DNA from: Chaetoceros tenuissimus
Taxonomy: Eukaryota; Bacillariophyta; Thalassiosirophyceae; Chaetocerotales; Chaetocerotaceae
Length of the DNA stretch: 64,000 nt
Direction: 5' to 3'
NCBI GenBank assembly: GCA_021927905.1
Contig: BLLK01000047.1
Coordinates: 620,001-684,000 of the forward strand
Numbering within the stretch: position 1 is the first letter of the stretch; the number at the start of each line of letters is the position of its first letter. Shown in pieces: positions 20,143 to 30,864 of this stretch. Under the pieces are notes generated by a model. It had not been told where the DNA came from. It made no database searches and saw nothing but the letters and a program-made list of their open reading frames with translations. The position numbers and the translations under genes are program-made.

Positions 20143-21606
20143 TCATCTCTTTTGCATTGAAAAAAGAGATCCTAAAATAGCCTCATCACTTTCTGAACCG
20201 TTGCTTTTGCTGTCTTCATCGAAGAGCTTAGACCATTCCCCACCGGTCATGTCAATATCTTTCAAATCAAATATTTTAGGTTCGTAGTTTGGAGGCTTGC
20301 ATTGGTCATCTTCACAACTTTGTTTCGCTTTAGATTGTTGAATGAGTAAGTCTTTTTGCTGCTGTTGCTGCTGTTTTAGTAATTCGCGTTGTTCTTTTGT
20401 ATAAGCGCTTGATTCGTCAATATTGAAAATATTAGTTGTATTGAAAGCCTCTTCTACACTGAATTTACTAGGCCAAAAAGCGGTACTATCAATCATTGGA
20501 TTGCAACCTTCATAACATTCAATCTTATCATTGACTACAAAATCAATATGTGGATCGCCACCAGGAGGTTTATGAACAATGGCCTTGTGACCGCACTTCC
20601 CTTCAAGTCTATGCAAATGCCTGGAATGCATACAATCTTTATCTTTTCCCTGTTTACCGTCATCATGGTTATGGCTGTGTGAATGGTCATGTGCATTTGC
20701 ATGTACATAATTATGTGCGTTATCAATATTTGAGCTAGGGACATTATTAGCATGGGAAAATTCTGATGTAGGTTGCACATTCACCCTTTTGCAAATCCTA
20801 CGTATCCTTTCGAGTTCCTTCTGTAGTGCTGCTTCTGTAAATTTCAAGTAGTTGATGTCACATTCATCTGCATCATTCATGCTATATCCTGCACTGAGCA
20901 TGGATTTTTTGTAGAGTGCTGATACTTCTATTGAAAAGTTGTCAACGGCTTTGGTACGTCTGGGATCGTCGTCATGATTTATATTTCCAGCTTGTATGGA
21001 AAATGAAGAGAGTCGTTGCTTCTTTGGACATGGCATGTTCATGTGATGAGATTCACTCATGTTAATTAAAGGATTCGAAAAGATATTGTCTGAGCTAGTA
21101 GTACCAGCAAAGTTGATTCCTTCTAGCATCGGCATGTTTCCATTTATAATAGGATCCAAACTACTGGCTCTACTCAGAGTACGTGACTCTTGGTCAAAAC
21201 TAGGAAAGCTATATTGATTGGCTGGGACGGTAGCTGTCTTCAAGTTAGACAAAACTTCTTTAGTATTCTGTTTTGCTCCTGATTTTACTTTTCCCTCAGA
21301 ACCATCACTGCTGAAGGGGATCGTATCCATAGCTGAAGGCTCTAAACCCTGCTTCTTGGCAACGCGGATTCTTCGACTCAATTGATTTTTCCTTTGAGTC
21401 AAGGTAACATTTTCAGAGTCATAGGTGACACCATCTGAACCTGTATAGAAACGAAAGCCTCCATATGTCAGGGCATCCAATGGGGATAAATTGGGATCCT
21501 CAAGTCTAGCTTTTACCGCATTATGCATGCGAGGATCACCCTTCCGACCTAGTTTTGACGGCTGATAATTGAGCTTGCGCTTAGTCTTTTTACTGGTATG
21601 GGCCAT
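20143..21606 (-). CDS. Basic, His/Gln-rich nuclear-looking protein, unknown function
   Basis: 487 residues. N-terminus strongly basic (HTSKKTKRKLNYQPSKLGRK); residues ~70-85 read QRKNQLSRRIRVAKKQG, resembling the basic half of a bZIP but without a clear leucine zipper after it. A central His/Asp segment (HDHSHSHNHDDGKQ, ~310) is followed by Cys/His pairs (CMHSRHLHRLEGKCGH and ECYEGC) that could bind metal. Towards the C-terminus there is a Gln-rich helix (LLKQQQQQQKDLL). Looks like a transcription or chromatin-associated factor by composition only. A TGACGTCA palindrome lies 42 bp upstream of the ATG at 21606. Single exon. Confidence 0.6.
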   Translation of the reverse strand: MAHTSKKTKRKLNYQPSKLGRKGDPRMHNAVKARLEDPNLSPLDALTYGGFRFYTGSDGVTYDSENVTLTQRKNQLSRRIRVAKKQGLEPSAMDTIPFSSDGSEGKVKSGAKQNTKEVLSNLKTATVPANQYSFPSFDQESRTLSRASSLDPIINGNMPMLEGINFAGTTSSDNIFSNPLINMSESHHMNMPCPKKQRLSSFSIQAGNINHDDDPRRTKAVDNFSIEVSALYKKSMLSAGYSMNDADECDINYLKFTEAALQKELERIRRICKRVNVQPTSEFSHANNVPSSNIDNAHNYVHANAHDHSHSHNHDDGKQGKDKDCMHSRHLHRLEGKCGHKAIVHKPPGGDPHIDFVVNDKIECYEGCNPMIDSTAFWPSKFSVEEAFNTTNIFNIDESSAYTKEQRELLKQQQQQQKDLLIQQSKAKQSCEDDQCKPPNYEPKIFDLKDIDMTGGEWSKLFDEDSKSNGSESDEAILGSLFSMQKR

Positions 21607-21647
21607 GTTGGTGAGAAAACTCGTGACAGTGATAGTCGAGTTGAAGT

Positions 21648-21655
21648 TGACGTCA
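21648..21655. promoter_or_regulatory. CRE-type palindrome TGACGTCA, proximal promoter
   Basis: Perfect palindrome 42 bp upstream of the His-rich protein start, possibly in its 5' UTR or core promoter. The remainder of 21607-21997 shows no gene. Confidence 0.4.
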
Positions 21656-21997
21656 GGAAAGCAAAAGATAAGAGTGCGTGTGTTACGAAAAGAAGAAAAG
21701 TGAAAAGTAATAGGCTTATCAACTAGGCTCTATGTTTCTTTTGTATGTTCACACTGGTTCACACAACTCCTGATTTGACATGAATTTCAATGGCCTTGAG
21801 AATTATTGATTCTTCTGTTTTAATTCTCATTCTTGCCTACTTTATCTCCAGGCCTGAACAGCCACTCGGTATCAGGTTGAAGGCTCTTTGAAATACGTAA
21901 GGGATATACGTACCTATTTTGTATTGTCTCAGGACATTTATTTCGGACTATCCCCAAACTTTGAGCTTCATCATTCATCAAATTTTTATACCTTAGT

Positions 21998-23590
21998 TTA
22001 TTTCCTACTTAGCTTAGACTTTGTCTCATTGTCAAGCTTACTATCATCTTCAAACAAGTCCACATCAGAAAGGCTAAGTCCACTCTCAATACAACCTCTT
22101 GAATCCATTGACGATGGCATGGCAGAGAAACTGAGCCCGCTTTCACCATCATGGACCTTGCTGACTTTGGATGTACCACTATGTTTTGAAAGCCCTTGTC
22201 CAGATACTGTCGATGCATTGAATCTACTATACAGGTTTCCTCCATTTTCTTTTTCTTCGCTAATCCTATCCAATCCGGAAATATCGCCCACATTATAACT
22301 CCATTTATTCTCCGATCGAAATGCTACATTACCTTCACTTAAATCTTCGAAACTTCCTAAATTATCAGCATTTAAACTATCCAAGCCTTTACCAAAGTCA
22401 CACCCATGATATTCATATATTCCACCTGTACCAAAAGCTTCTCGACTGCTCTCTTCTGGTTGTGGCCGCTGCTGTTGTTGTTGCTGTGTTGAAGAAGAAC
22501 TTTGTTCCATATTGGGCGCTTCTCCACCTGCCTTGAGTACCATATAAAATGCTCGGTACCAAGAAATACTGGGATCTACACGCCTTACATGCCGAACAGC
22601 CGGTCTTGTATATATGAAAACATTGAAGGCACTGTTGAGCGGTATCAATGCTGCCCCATATATCTGTACTGCTGGAGGAAACTTCTCATTCGCAACTCCA
22701 TGCAAGTGTAAAATTGCCCCTGCAACTCCTCCACTTTGACAAATAAACCAGCCGACTGTATACATAATTGCTTGAATCATTGTTTCCTTCAACAGCTGTT
22801 TTCGTACGTTGTATTTGTGCAATTGTTCTGGAGAAGGATTACCTGGCAGGTCACCATATTGTTTATCTTTCTTCACAACGGAGTGGATAAGCCGAATCAT
22901 ACTATAGAGCATCACAACTATGGAATACGTTGGCACCATCAAACTAAAATATGTAAAGTATGAGACATAGACCTTGATTTCTGCATCACACTCTCCATAT
23001 ATTTCAGGCCGTTGAAAGCATCCCGCGGGCCTATTTGCATTGGTGCAAAATGTTCCTGTAGGAAAAGTATTATATGTTTTTGAAGCTATACTGAGACATG
23101 CACCAGCTACGCAAATGATTGCAATCATGATGTGTATTTTCTTTTCATATCTTCTTGTGAATTGCTCATCGGTTATTCGCTTGGATATTTTGCAATAATA
23201 AAAGTAGCACAAAGCAGCATAGTACAGCAGACTTGTGCTTGCCCCAAATGAAAAGAAAGTTCCATTTAATACACATCCTGCATTTGAGTCGCTCAATGCC
23301 CAGAGAGCTTGAGGGTCCGATTTTTTAGTCAAGAATGGTCCAGTAATGAATGCTAGAGAATACAAAATATCAGAGAAACTAATAAGAAATATGATGCGAC
23401 GATATGGACTTGTTTTTTTCAGTCTCTGCCTAGCAGTGACATTTTTACTATTACTTTTTGTAAAGAAGGATCTGCCTGTACTTGTAACAATGAGAAGTGA
23501 AGCTAGAAAGGAAATACAAGCACTGACGATTTGTGTGGTTGCATTTGCCTTCCATTGACCGACACTGAAACCTTCGATGTTGACTGCCAT
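21998..23590 (-). CDS. Seven-helix receptor-like protein (7TM family, member 1)
   Basis: 530 residues with seven predicted membrane helices within ~20-330 and a long Ser/Gln-rich cytosolic tail. The extracellular loop before helix 5 carries paired cysteines (FCTNANRPAGCF, YGECDAEI). Helix 1 is followed by a basic loop and PYRRIIFLISFSDILYSLAF, which aligns in position with HRIMFFMSFFDAIPSL of the three other 7TM genes here, so all four appear to be one distant family of GPCR-like proteins. Helix 7 contains a proline (LIPLNSAFNVFIYTRP). The first ATG fitting the family is at 23590; an upstream in-frame extension has no ATG. The ligand and G-protein coupling are unknown. Confidence 0.72.
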   Translation of the reverse strand: MAVNIEGFSVGQWKANATTQIVSACISFLASLLIVTSTGRSFFTKSNSKNVTARQRLKKTSPYRRIIFLISFSDILYSLAFITGPFLTKKSDPQALWALSDSNAGCVLNGTFFSFGASTSLLYYAALCYFYYCKISKRITDEQFTRRYEKKIHIMIAIICVAGACLSIASKTYNTFPTGTFCTNANRPAGCFQRPEIYGECDAEIKVYVSYFTYFSLMVPTYSIVVMLYSMIRLIHSVVKKDKQYGDLPGNPSPEQLHKYNVRKQLLKETMIQAIMYTVGWFICQSGGVAGAILHLHGVANEKFPPAVQIYGAALIPLNSAFNVFIYTRPAVRHVRRVDPSISWYRAFYMVLKAGGEAPNMEQSSSSTQQQQQQRPQPEESSREAFGTGGIYEYHGCDFGKGLDSLNADNLGSFEDLSEGNVAFRSENKWSYNVGDISGLDRISEEKENGGNLYSRFNASTVSGQGLSKHSGTSKVSKVHDGESGLSFSAMPSSMDSRGCIESGLSLSDVDLFEDDSKLDNETKSKLSRK

Positions 23591-24043
23591 GACGATAAGT
23601 AAAGAGGAGGAAGTCGGTGCTCTAGTTCGCAAAATTTTTGAATCAGATGCGAGCAAAGCTTGACTAGTTTGTGAACTATGGGGATCCAACTATGGTAGTG
23701 TCTGTTGAGTACTATTCCTTTGTAGTAATAGGAATGCTATCGATCGTGTGCGTGGGCCTCTCTCTACGTACTTGTTCTGACGTATACGTACGTACTAATT
23801 GGGTACTTAGGTAGGAAGCCTACGACCTTCAATTTCAGCCATTCAAAATGATTGAGAGTCGAGTCAGTCGAGTAAGAAGAGCTAGAGTATATAGTATATG
23901 TATTGGATAGGGACTACGTCAACTAGAAGTTGTGCCATTTCAAATTCACAAGTAGGTTTTGTTACATTATTGAAAGTTCTCTTCTCTTTGTACCAAAAGG
24001 ATTTATATGCAGTGAAAAGTAGGATATTCATAAAGAACACAAT
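23591..24043. promoter_or_regulatory. Divergent promoter region rich in ACGT cores
   Basis: 453 bp between the 7TM gene (leftward) and the FKBP (rightward). A cluster at about 23755-23795 (CTACGTACTTG, TGACGTATACGTACGTAC) contains five ACGT cores within 40 bp, a likely bZIP-type binding patch. No gene seen. Confidence 0.4.
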
Positions 24044-24700
24044 ATGGGACGAAGAAAGAGAGCTTCGAGCGACGACTATGATGATTCAGTAGAGCGAAGT
24101 TTCTTTGGAATGGATGAGAGAAAAAGAAATACCGACAATCTTGATGATGAACATGAACAACCATCGAAATCAAAAGAAGAAATAGAAAGACAACGAGCAA
24201 AAAAGAGAGCCAAAAAGCAACGGCAAAAAGAAAAGAAGGAAGCTTTGAAGAAGGAGGCGGAAGAAAAAGAAAAGGCGAAATTAGCAGAGGAGAAAAAGAA
24301 AGAAGAACAGAAACAAGCTAAAAAGAAACGAAAGGAGGTTGAGAAAAAGGAGCCACCACTTGGCAAGTTCATTAAAACTCATAAGGGTGTGAAATATTGC
24401 GACATTGAGATAGGGACTGGTCCAGTCATTCAAGATAGGAAAAAGGTTCATGTGAAGTATACTCTTCGGGCTGGAGATAAGCGCGGAAAGATCATTGACT
24501 CCTCTGGAAATTTTGGCTTTCGATGTGGAAAGGGAGAGGTCATATCGGGATGGGAAATTGGTTTACTCCGTATGAAGGTAGGAGGAACACGACATATTAT
24601 TGTCCCTCCAAAAGCTGGATATGGCAATAATAAAGATATTGGGGCTGGAGTAGGTGGTTTGTTGTATTTTGAAGTGACACTTCTTCATGTTGCTCCTTGA
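24044..24700 (+). CDS. Nuclear-type FKBP peptidyl-prolyl isomerase
   Basis: 218 residues. The first ~105 are extremely basic/acidic (KKRAKKQRQKEKKEALKK), a charged helix probably directing the protein to nucleus or nucleolus. The last ~108 form an FKBP domain: VHVKYTLRAG, GKIIDSS (the conserved Asp of the FD motif kept), EVISGWEIGL with the ligand-pocket Trp, MKVGGTRHIIVPPKAGYG, and LYFEVTLLHV. Catalyses cis-trans proline isomerisation; relatives Fpr3/Fpr4 and insect FKBP46 act on histones and ribosome assembly. Single exon. Confidence 0.93.
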   Translation: MGRRKRASSDDYDDSVERSFFGMDERKRNTDNLDDEHEQPSKSKEEIERQRAKKRAKKQRQKEKKEALKKEAEEKEKAKLAEEKKKEEQKQAKKKRKEVEKKEPPLGKFIKTHKGVKYCDIEIGTGPVIQDRKKVHVKYTLRAGDKRGKIIDSSGNFGFRCGKGEVISGWEIGLLRMKVGGTRHIIVPPKAGYGNNKDIGAGVGGLLYFEVTLLHVAP

Positions 24701-24823
24701 TCTACAGAAAATATTGGACATAATGGATCTCAATTGCAGGAATTGACATGGTTGTATAATGATAATTAACTATTGCTTTATGTACATTAGTTGAAAAATG
24801 CTGAAAATAGCAAGCGCGCCATA

Positions 24824-26242
24824 TTAATGTTTTGCGTATCGCTTCTTGTACTTCTTCTTCAAGTAGTCGCGTACTTCGGATGCTTTTGCTCGTTTATCTG
24901 GATCTCGACTATTGCACATGTTCATTGCCTTGAAAAATGCTTTATCGACTGGATGATTGCTATCAATAAAATCTTGTGGGATAGTTGGAACCGCACCCTT
25001 TCGAATTACTCGTCTTAACTTTCTACTTTTCTCTTCAAAATCTGAATAAGGTTCTTTCCCAAAGACAATCAAGTACATGAGCATTCCAAGAGTATAGACA
25101 TCTATACTATCTGAAAATGGTTCGACTTTGTACTCTTCTGGTGCACGACGGGCCCCCATATGTCCGTCATCCCAAGCATATTTACAAGTCTTTTGCTTTT
25201 CTTCGTCCCAATAAAGTAAATGCGCTCTATTGAAGTCATTAAGCTTCAACCTCTTCCCGACTTGTACAAATTGAGTTGGACTCAAGTCTCCATGAATAAA
25301 GCTTGAGTATCCATTCTTACTCTCAATAGTATGCAAATCTGTCACAGCACTAGCTACTTCGACAGCTAAGCCCAACTTCTTCTTGTGAGACATTCCCTTG
25401 TCTTCTGCCTCTTTGACTAAATCCCTGAGAGTTTTTCCATTTGCAAATTCAAAGAACCCAGCGAATCCACAGTAACCATATATATCCATAATCAGATCCG
25501 AGGATGTCATTCTTTCGTACACAAGCGCATCGATTCGGTGACGATCATAGTATTTCGGAGTATACAAATATTCTTCATCTTCCATCACATGCAAAAACTC
25601 TTGATCAGTGGTATGATGTCCATGAAAGGTCTTGAATGCCATGGGACTATTGTCATAATCATCCATTCGAAACGTGGCACGAAATGCACCATGTGCTAAA
25701 TACTTTGCATGATTTTGAACGAGACTATCATGCATACTTCCTGCATGGACGACATTGCAAGTAGGAAAAATTTTACTCTGCCATTCATACATTTGTTTGC
25801 ATTCTGGCATATCGTGATATGGTGGTTCTACGATCCATTCGTCCGAGTCGTAAATTGTATCATTCCAAAGTTGCTTCTGTTTAACTTCACTGTATTCAGT
25901 CCATGTTGATATAGTATATGACTTGTGATCGTATTTCTCCTGAATTGGTGTTGGGGGTTGTAAGGGGTCGTCATACTGAATAATCATAGGATGTTGCTTG
26001 AGGTCAGGTAGTGGTGTGTACTCCAATTTCAAAGCACTTCTTTCAGTAATGACCTCATCAAAATTCATAGTGGCTGCAACTGTAACATAGTTGCTAATGG
26101 CAAATGTAATGACTGAAACAAGCAGAATTAAGTTTGCAGTGGACGTTTTTACTTTGCAATGATTATTACCAGAACTATTTCTTGACTTGAACATATGCTC
26201 GCTTGCAAGAATTGCATCCATTTCAGCACCTTCACGTGTCAT
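24824..26242 (-). CDS. Membrane-anchored divergent protein kinase (DFN type)
   Basis: 472 residues. One N-terminal membrane helix (~38-58, ANLILLVSVITFAISNYV) makes it a type II protein, kinase domain presumably luminal or extracellular. The domain (~170-460) keeps the beta-3 Lys (MAFKTF) and the catalytic loop HGDLSPTQF, but Arg of HRD is Gly, the usual Asn is Gln, and the Mg loop is DFN instead of DFG (LNDFNRAHL). APE is present (RRAPEEY), and SDSIDVYTLGMLMYLIVFG is a normal helix F. No Gly-rich loop is recognisable. The pattern recalls secretory-pathway kinases such as PKDCC/VLK and FAM69, but that link is inference. The first ATG is at 26242 (MTREGAEM). Activity is uncertain. Confidence 0.8.
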   Translation of the reverse strand: MTREGAEMDAILASEHMFKSRNSSGNNHCKVKTSTANLILLVSVITFAISNYVTVAATMNFDEVITERSALKLEYTPLPDLKQHPMIIQYDDPLQPPTPIQEKYDHKSYTISTWTEYSEVKQKQLWNDTIYDSDEWIVEPPYHDMPECKQMYEWQSKIFPTCNVVHAGSMHDSLVQNHAKYLAHGAFRATFRMDDYDNSPMAFKTFHGHHTTDQEFLHVMEDEEYLYTPKYYDRHRIDALVYERMTSSDLIMDIYGYCGFAGFFEFANGKTLRDLVKEAEDKGMSHKKKLGLAVEVASAVTDLHTIESKNGYSSFIHGDLSPTQFVQVGKRLKLNDFNRAHLLYWDEEKQKTCKYAWDDGHMGARRAPEEYKVEPFSDSIDVYTLGMLMYLIVFGKEPYSDFEEKSRKLRRVIRKGAVPTIPQDFIDSNHPVDKAFFKAMNMCNSRDPDKRAKASEVRDYLKKKYKKRYAKH

Positions 26243-26559
26243 CTTGACGAAATTCAATGTAATATAGATGCTCTATCTAGTGCATGTAATTATTTGTATT
26301 ACTTTTGGGTGCAATTAGAAATGTTGCGGAGAATAGGTGTTTACGTTTGATGAAATAGTGACGAGAGCAGAGTACTTGAGCTTCCGTAGGTGAGCGAAAA
26401 GTGGTTTGTCGTTGTTTTATGTAACAACCAGTCTTGTTACATTTTCAAATGAATCTTGCAAGGCTAAAATAATGTCACCATCCATCTTCAAGCTAATTTC
26501 TAATTTCATTTCATTTAATTTCTATTTATTTCTTTACTTGCATGTGTATACATCATAAT
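26243..26559. other. Spacer (317 bp), promoter of the kinase
   Basis: AT-rich; nothing specific seen. Confidence 0.5.
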
Positions 26560-28542
26560 TTATTGCTCTTTTTTCCAAGCCTCAATAGCTTCATTTAGTC
26601 TCTTCAAAATGGTTTCTTCGCTCATCTCCTTAATCACAGTATTGTCATCCATGTTGCAACGTTTTGCTCGAACGCGAAGTTCAAATTTGCCATCCTTTTT
26701 TGAGACTTCTTCTACAAGAATTTCTATGCCACCTTCCTTCTTTTGCTTCAATGTTGTCAATGGCTGGCCTGATTTTTGTTGCTTTCCAGACATCTTCTCC
26801 AACTCGCGCTCTTCTGACTTGGACTTGTATGCTGCACCTGTTGAAGTTGTTTGAATTCAAGGCATACACCATATTTACGAATGACATTTGGAACATCTGG
26901 TTCATTTCTAAATCTAGATGGAGATACTGTTACCGGTGTAGTTAAGCCAGTACCCTTTGCACCATTGTTAAAACGATCCGACCACTGCTCCATGTAAGAT
27001 GCCAATCCTTCAAACTTTGTTTCTAGTTCTACATCACCAATGGCAAGTTCTTCACTTCTCCATAACTCAGGACCATCGAGACGAAGGAAGAAATCATCCC
27101 ATAATTGAGTATCTACCGCACCGTCAACTGCTCCTACCACCGACAATGTCGCATTTCTGGCACTTGGGCGGAGAGCGACCGCTTGTACGAGTGTACTTGC
27201 AGCTGCTTCCACTCCTACGTTTCCATCCAAGACATCACCTGGTTGAATATTCAAAACACCATCTTTTCCATTTGCAATCTTGTCATCATTTACTATTTCA
27301 CCAAGCTTTACAATGGTGTAGTCAAGTGATGCAGTAGATGCATCGCCGATGAATCTCCCCTTCACTGTCGCAATGGCCACTTCTTCTACTTCTCTTGCCT
27401 TTTTCAATTTTCCTCCACCCATCATATTTTGCATTGAATATGGAAATTGTTCGATTCTTTCTGTTCCCAATGGTGTCACTACAACAATATGAGTAGGTGG
27501 CTTACTCATAGATCCTCCCCCACCTGCAAGTGTTCTTTTTAATACTCGACCTAGAATATTTTCTGCGCTAGATTGGCCATTGGACAAACTAGTAGATACA
27601 ATAATGCAGCACTGTGCATTATTGCCACCCATAGGGATCACTGCTGCAGGATTATAAGAGTCTACTGCAATAGCAGTAGGAAATGTATCTCCAAGAATTG
27701 CTTCAAAACGATCAAGAACTTGCTTCACTTGTTTGTCCTAAAGTAAAATACATTTTCAATTAGCTGGGCACTAATGGTCTTTGTGTATGTCTCATACTTG
27801 TAAACGAGAAACTCACCTTTTTATCATCGCATACTACCATGATGCGGCTTTCTTGTTTCACTTGAGTATCAACTTCAATGCTGGACTCCGTAGTCTTGCT
27901 ATCTACACTGTTAGCAGCTGAAACACTTCCAAGCAAACCAGCTCCACCAAGTCCTCCAGCTGCACTAGTTAAAACATCCATGCCCGAAATTTTACCCCAA
28001 CTTCCTAATTGCAATCCTTTACCAGCCATGGCTCGATCAGCTCTTGCTGCCATCTTTGTTCCAGTTCTTAATTCCTCATTTTTACTCAAGAATTCATTAC
28101 TCATTTGGTCAATTTTACCCATTAACTTTTCCGTCTGTTCTGCAGCGCGTAAATCACTTGCAAATCTCATTGCCTCTTTAGACTTTTCAAAGTCTTTCTG
28201 TACCTGTCCCTTGAGATTTTCAATCTCATCCATACGTCCATCAAATGCTTTATTGATGCTTTCTGCTGCTTCCCTTTTCAGTTCTTCAGCTTGTTCTTTC
28301 GTCAACGGGTCTAGTTCTAAATTGATTCCTAAATTTGGTTTACCGTCTAGATTCTTTTTCGGGATATCATCTTCTTCATAATCTTCATCATAGTCCCACT
28401 GATTGTCATCATTTGTGCCATAGATTTTTTGATGTTGAGAAATATGAGGGTTCTTGAGTGTCACAGGTGAGAATGACGTCGTGATTCGAAGAGTTGATGC
28501 TGCAATAAGCATCCAAGATGCAGCTGATAAATTGTACTTCAT
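26560..28542 (-). CDS. Plastid-targeted SDR-like protein (atypical NAD(P)-binding), one apparent frameshift
   Basis: Exon 1 is 28542-27817; exon 2 starts at 27737 after an 80-nt intron and runs to 26560. The N-terminus is a signal peptide followed by TTSFSP, like the ASAFAP motif at diatom plastid presequence cleavage sites. Then a coiled-coil segment (~90-160), and an NAD(P)-binding-type region containing HIVVVTPLGTERIEQFPYSM, LDYTIVKLGEI and ALRPSARNATLSVVG, the layout of atypical short-chain dehydrogenases such as TIC62. A C-terminal alpha/beta segment ends EAWKKEQ. Near 26836 the frame changes: upstream reads YGVCLEFKQLQQ and downstream GAAYKSKSEEREL, one base short at CAACAGGTGCAGC. No GT-AG intron explains it. 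Probably an allele or assembly error; otherwise the gene would lose ~100 residues. Confidence 0.7.
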
Positions 28543-28707
28543 CTTGATTTCCCAAATCCTATGTGTTGCTTATGGATTATCCCTCTCTGAAATATTCTAT
28601 TGTGATGCTATAGACTATAGATCACCTTGTACTACCTAGTTTCTTTCTGTGATGTGTGTTTCCTTTTTTGATGTGCTGCTGAGAAAGATCTGAAAGATCC
28701 ACAGACG

Positions 28708-28715
28708 TGACGTCA
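28708..28715. promoter_or_regulatory. CRE-type palindrome TGACGTCA upstream of the plastid SDR-like gene
   Basis: Perfect palindrome within GACGTGACGTCACTTC, 166 bp upstream of the ATG at 28542. The whole interval 28543-28931 is otherwise without gene and is the divergent promoter of the SDR-like gene and the kinase that follows. Confidence 0.45.
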
Positions 28716-28931
28716 CTTCATTGTCAAATCTTTTCTTTCTTTTCTTCCCTTTTGTTTTTCATCCTGACGTAATTCCATGTGTACGTAAATACACTACCAC
28801 AACAATGATGTATTTTGACAACCTGTTTGTCGTAGTTTTAACGTTTTAATCTTCCCAGCTTGAGCAGCTTGGGGAAAGAGACATATTTTTATTTTATTGA
28901 ACCTCTGAAACGAAATCTTCCTCTATCAATC

Positions 28932-30324
28932 ATGAACACAATGCCGACTTTGAAATCAGGTGAGTAATACAACTAAAGATAACATAATAGGTAAATGGCA
29001 TCCAATAGATACAAAGGAGATAGACTGGTTGTTGGAAACTCGACGTTATCATAGCTGAATTCTTCTAAATTCTACAAGTGTGAGATAATGAAAAAGGCCG
29101 ATGAAAACATTACAAAAATACAAGTGTAAACAATTTTCCAAGAATATATCTAAATATTGCTTCATAGATAGTACCATGTGCAGCGTAGAAAAAGGAAATG
29201 TGCTTGGAAATGGTGGATACAGTACGGTGTATGAACTAATGGTTCATCCAGTAGATAAAGAACACCAAAGTCCTGATAATAAATCAAGAGCATGGGATAC
29301 AGCAAATCTTAGAAAAGAGACTCTCTCGAGGAAAGCAAGTATCAGCACAGTTGCTACTTCAATATACAGTAATGATGAGGACGCAGAGATCTCTCCCGAG
29401 AAGCAAAACCAATCCTTTTGCACTTGCGATGAAAGAGGCCCAAGAGATGTGAAGTATATTCTGCAGAGAGAGCCCTCTGATAAATTTGTCATGAAGGTGA
29501 TACGCAAAGGATTACCCAAACCTAAGCGTGAAAGATCATATTCCTCCCTTCTAAATGAAGCTGACATGTTGTCCTCTTTATCTCATCCACACATTGTTAA
29601 TATGAAGACTTTGATTCAGGAGAAGCCTGACAATCCTACGCTCGTGATTGAAAGAGTCGGACGAACATTAAGAAGTACACTACCATTATGGAAAGACGAA
29701 ATAGATAAGTCATCGAAGTTAGAAAGTGTGCATATGCAAAAGAGGCTTGTCGTTGCAAGGGGTATTACTGCTGCATTGGCATATTTGCATGGTAAAAAGT
29801 AAGTTTCCAGAATATCAATTATGTTTCAACAGCATGCGAAGTATGATTCTAACAATGTTTGTTCACATCATAGTATCATTATGAGAGACATCAAACCAGA
29901 TAATATTTGCATCATTGATGAGACTCATGCGAAAATCTTTGACTTTGGTCTTTCCAAAATTCTCAAACATTCTGACAAGACAATCTACGAAGGCCGTTAC
30001 TTGGCAACTCAATGCGTAGGGAGCGTAAAGTATATGGCTCCTGAAGTATATAGCAGTACAATTTATGGTGTATCTGCTGATATCTATAGCTTTACACTAG
30101 TGCTATGGGAAATCTTGAGTATGGAAACATGCTTTATGAAATATGAGAATGCCCAGGATATGGCAAGGTATGTGTATCAGAGAGGTAGACGTCCACATGT
30201 ACCATGGTCATGGGACGTGGATTTGAGAAAGTTTTTAAAGAAAGGCTGGAGCAAGGATATTTCAAGTCGTCCAACGGCAAATATGATTGAGAAAGTGTTG
30301 AACAGCTTGATTGTAGAAGCATAG
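28932..30324 (+). CDS. Serine/threonine protein kinase (TKL/CAMK-like)
   Basis: Three exons: 28932-28959, 29168-29798 and 29874-30324, giving 369 residues. Intron 2 (75 nt) is certain, since it rejoins YLHGKN-IIMRDIKPDN. Exon 1 (MNTMPTLKS) is inferred from a GTGAGT donor and TTCATAG acceptor that preserve phase; otherwise translation would start at 29176. Domains: Gly loop LGNGGYSTVYEL (~17-28), a ~85-residue Ser/Lys-rich insert within the N-lobe, beta-3 Lys in FVMKVIRKG, alpha-C Glu in LLNEADML, catalytic loop MRDIKPDN (Met replaces His of HRD; Asp kept), DFGLSK and MAPEVY. The N-lobe insert is unusual. Likely an active cytosolic kinase of unknown pathway. Confidence 0.85.
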
Positions 30325-30864
30325 ATTATTATTATTATTATTATTGAAAAATACCTGCTATTTACCAATATCTCTAAATGAAGCAACTTCTTTTGACTGA
30401 ATAAGTAATGTCTAGAAAATAAGCGAAGAACTTCTCTTCTTTACCTTAGGAGGTATTCAATTCTACTATTTTGACTCGAAGTAATTGAATAAAAATGAAA
30501 AGGAAAATATGAGCTAAATTTTCCACGACTTTTTAAATTAAAAGTGAGTCGTGGTGTCTAAAGGCCTTATGCTCCATGTTTGGTTTTCAAAGCGAACATT
30601 GAACATTGAAAGAAGCAAAAGGATGGCGATTGAAAATCATACTTGGCGTGGTAGTCTCTTCTTTGACACAGAATTTACACATTAGAGTAAGTTGTTGGCA
30701 AAGCAATCGCTTTACATTAGATAGGGAGATTATATCTTTGCTGGAGCATTGAAGGATTGGCTGTGAAAGAAAACATATCTCATTCTTGAATAGTTACTTT
30801 AAGATATAGAGAGAACAGAGAACATATCAGAATTCCATCACAAGAACGCATATATTACTTAGCA
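30325..30864. other. Spacer (540 bp) with ATT microsatellite
   Basis: Starts with an (ATT)n run of about 20 nt right after the kinase stop codon. The remainder is AT-rich without gene or long repeat. Confidence 0.5.

Noticed and set aside
20340-20380. CTG/TTG-rich stretch as a repeat element
   Set aside because: It encodes a short Gln tract in the His-rich protein; coding explains it.
30325-30345. ATT microsatellite as a functional element
   Set aside because: Simple repeat in a 3' flank; no further structure.
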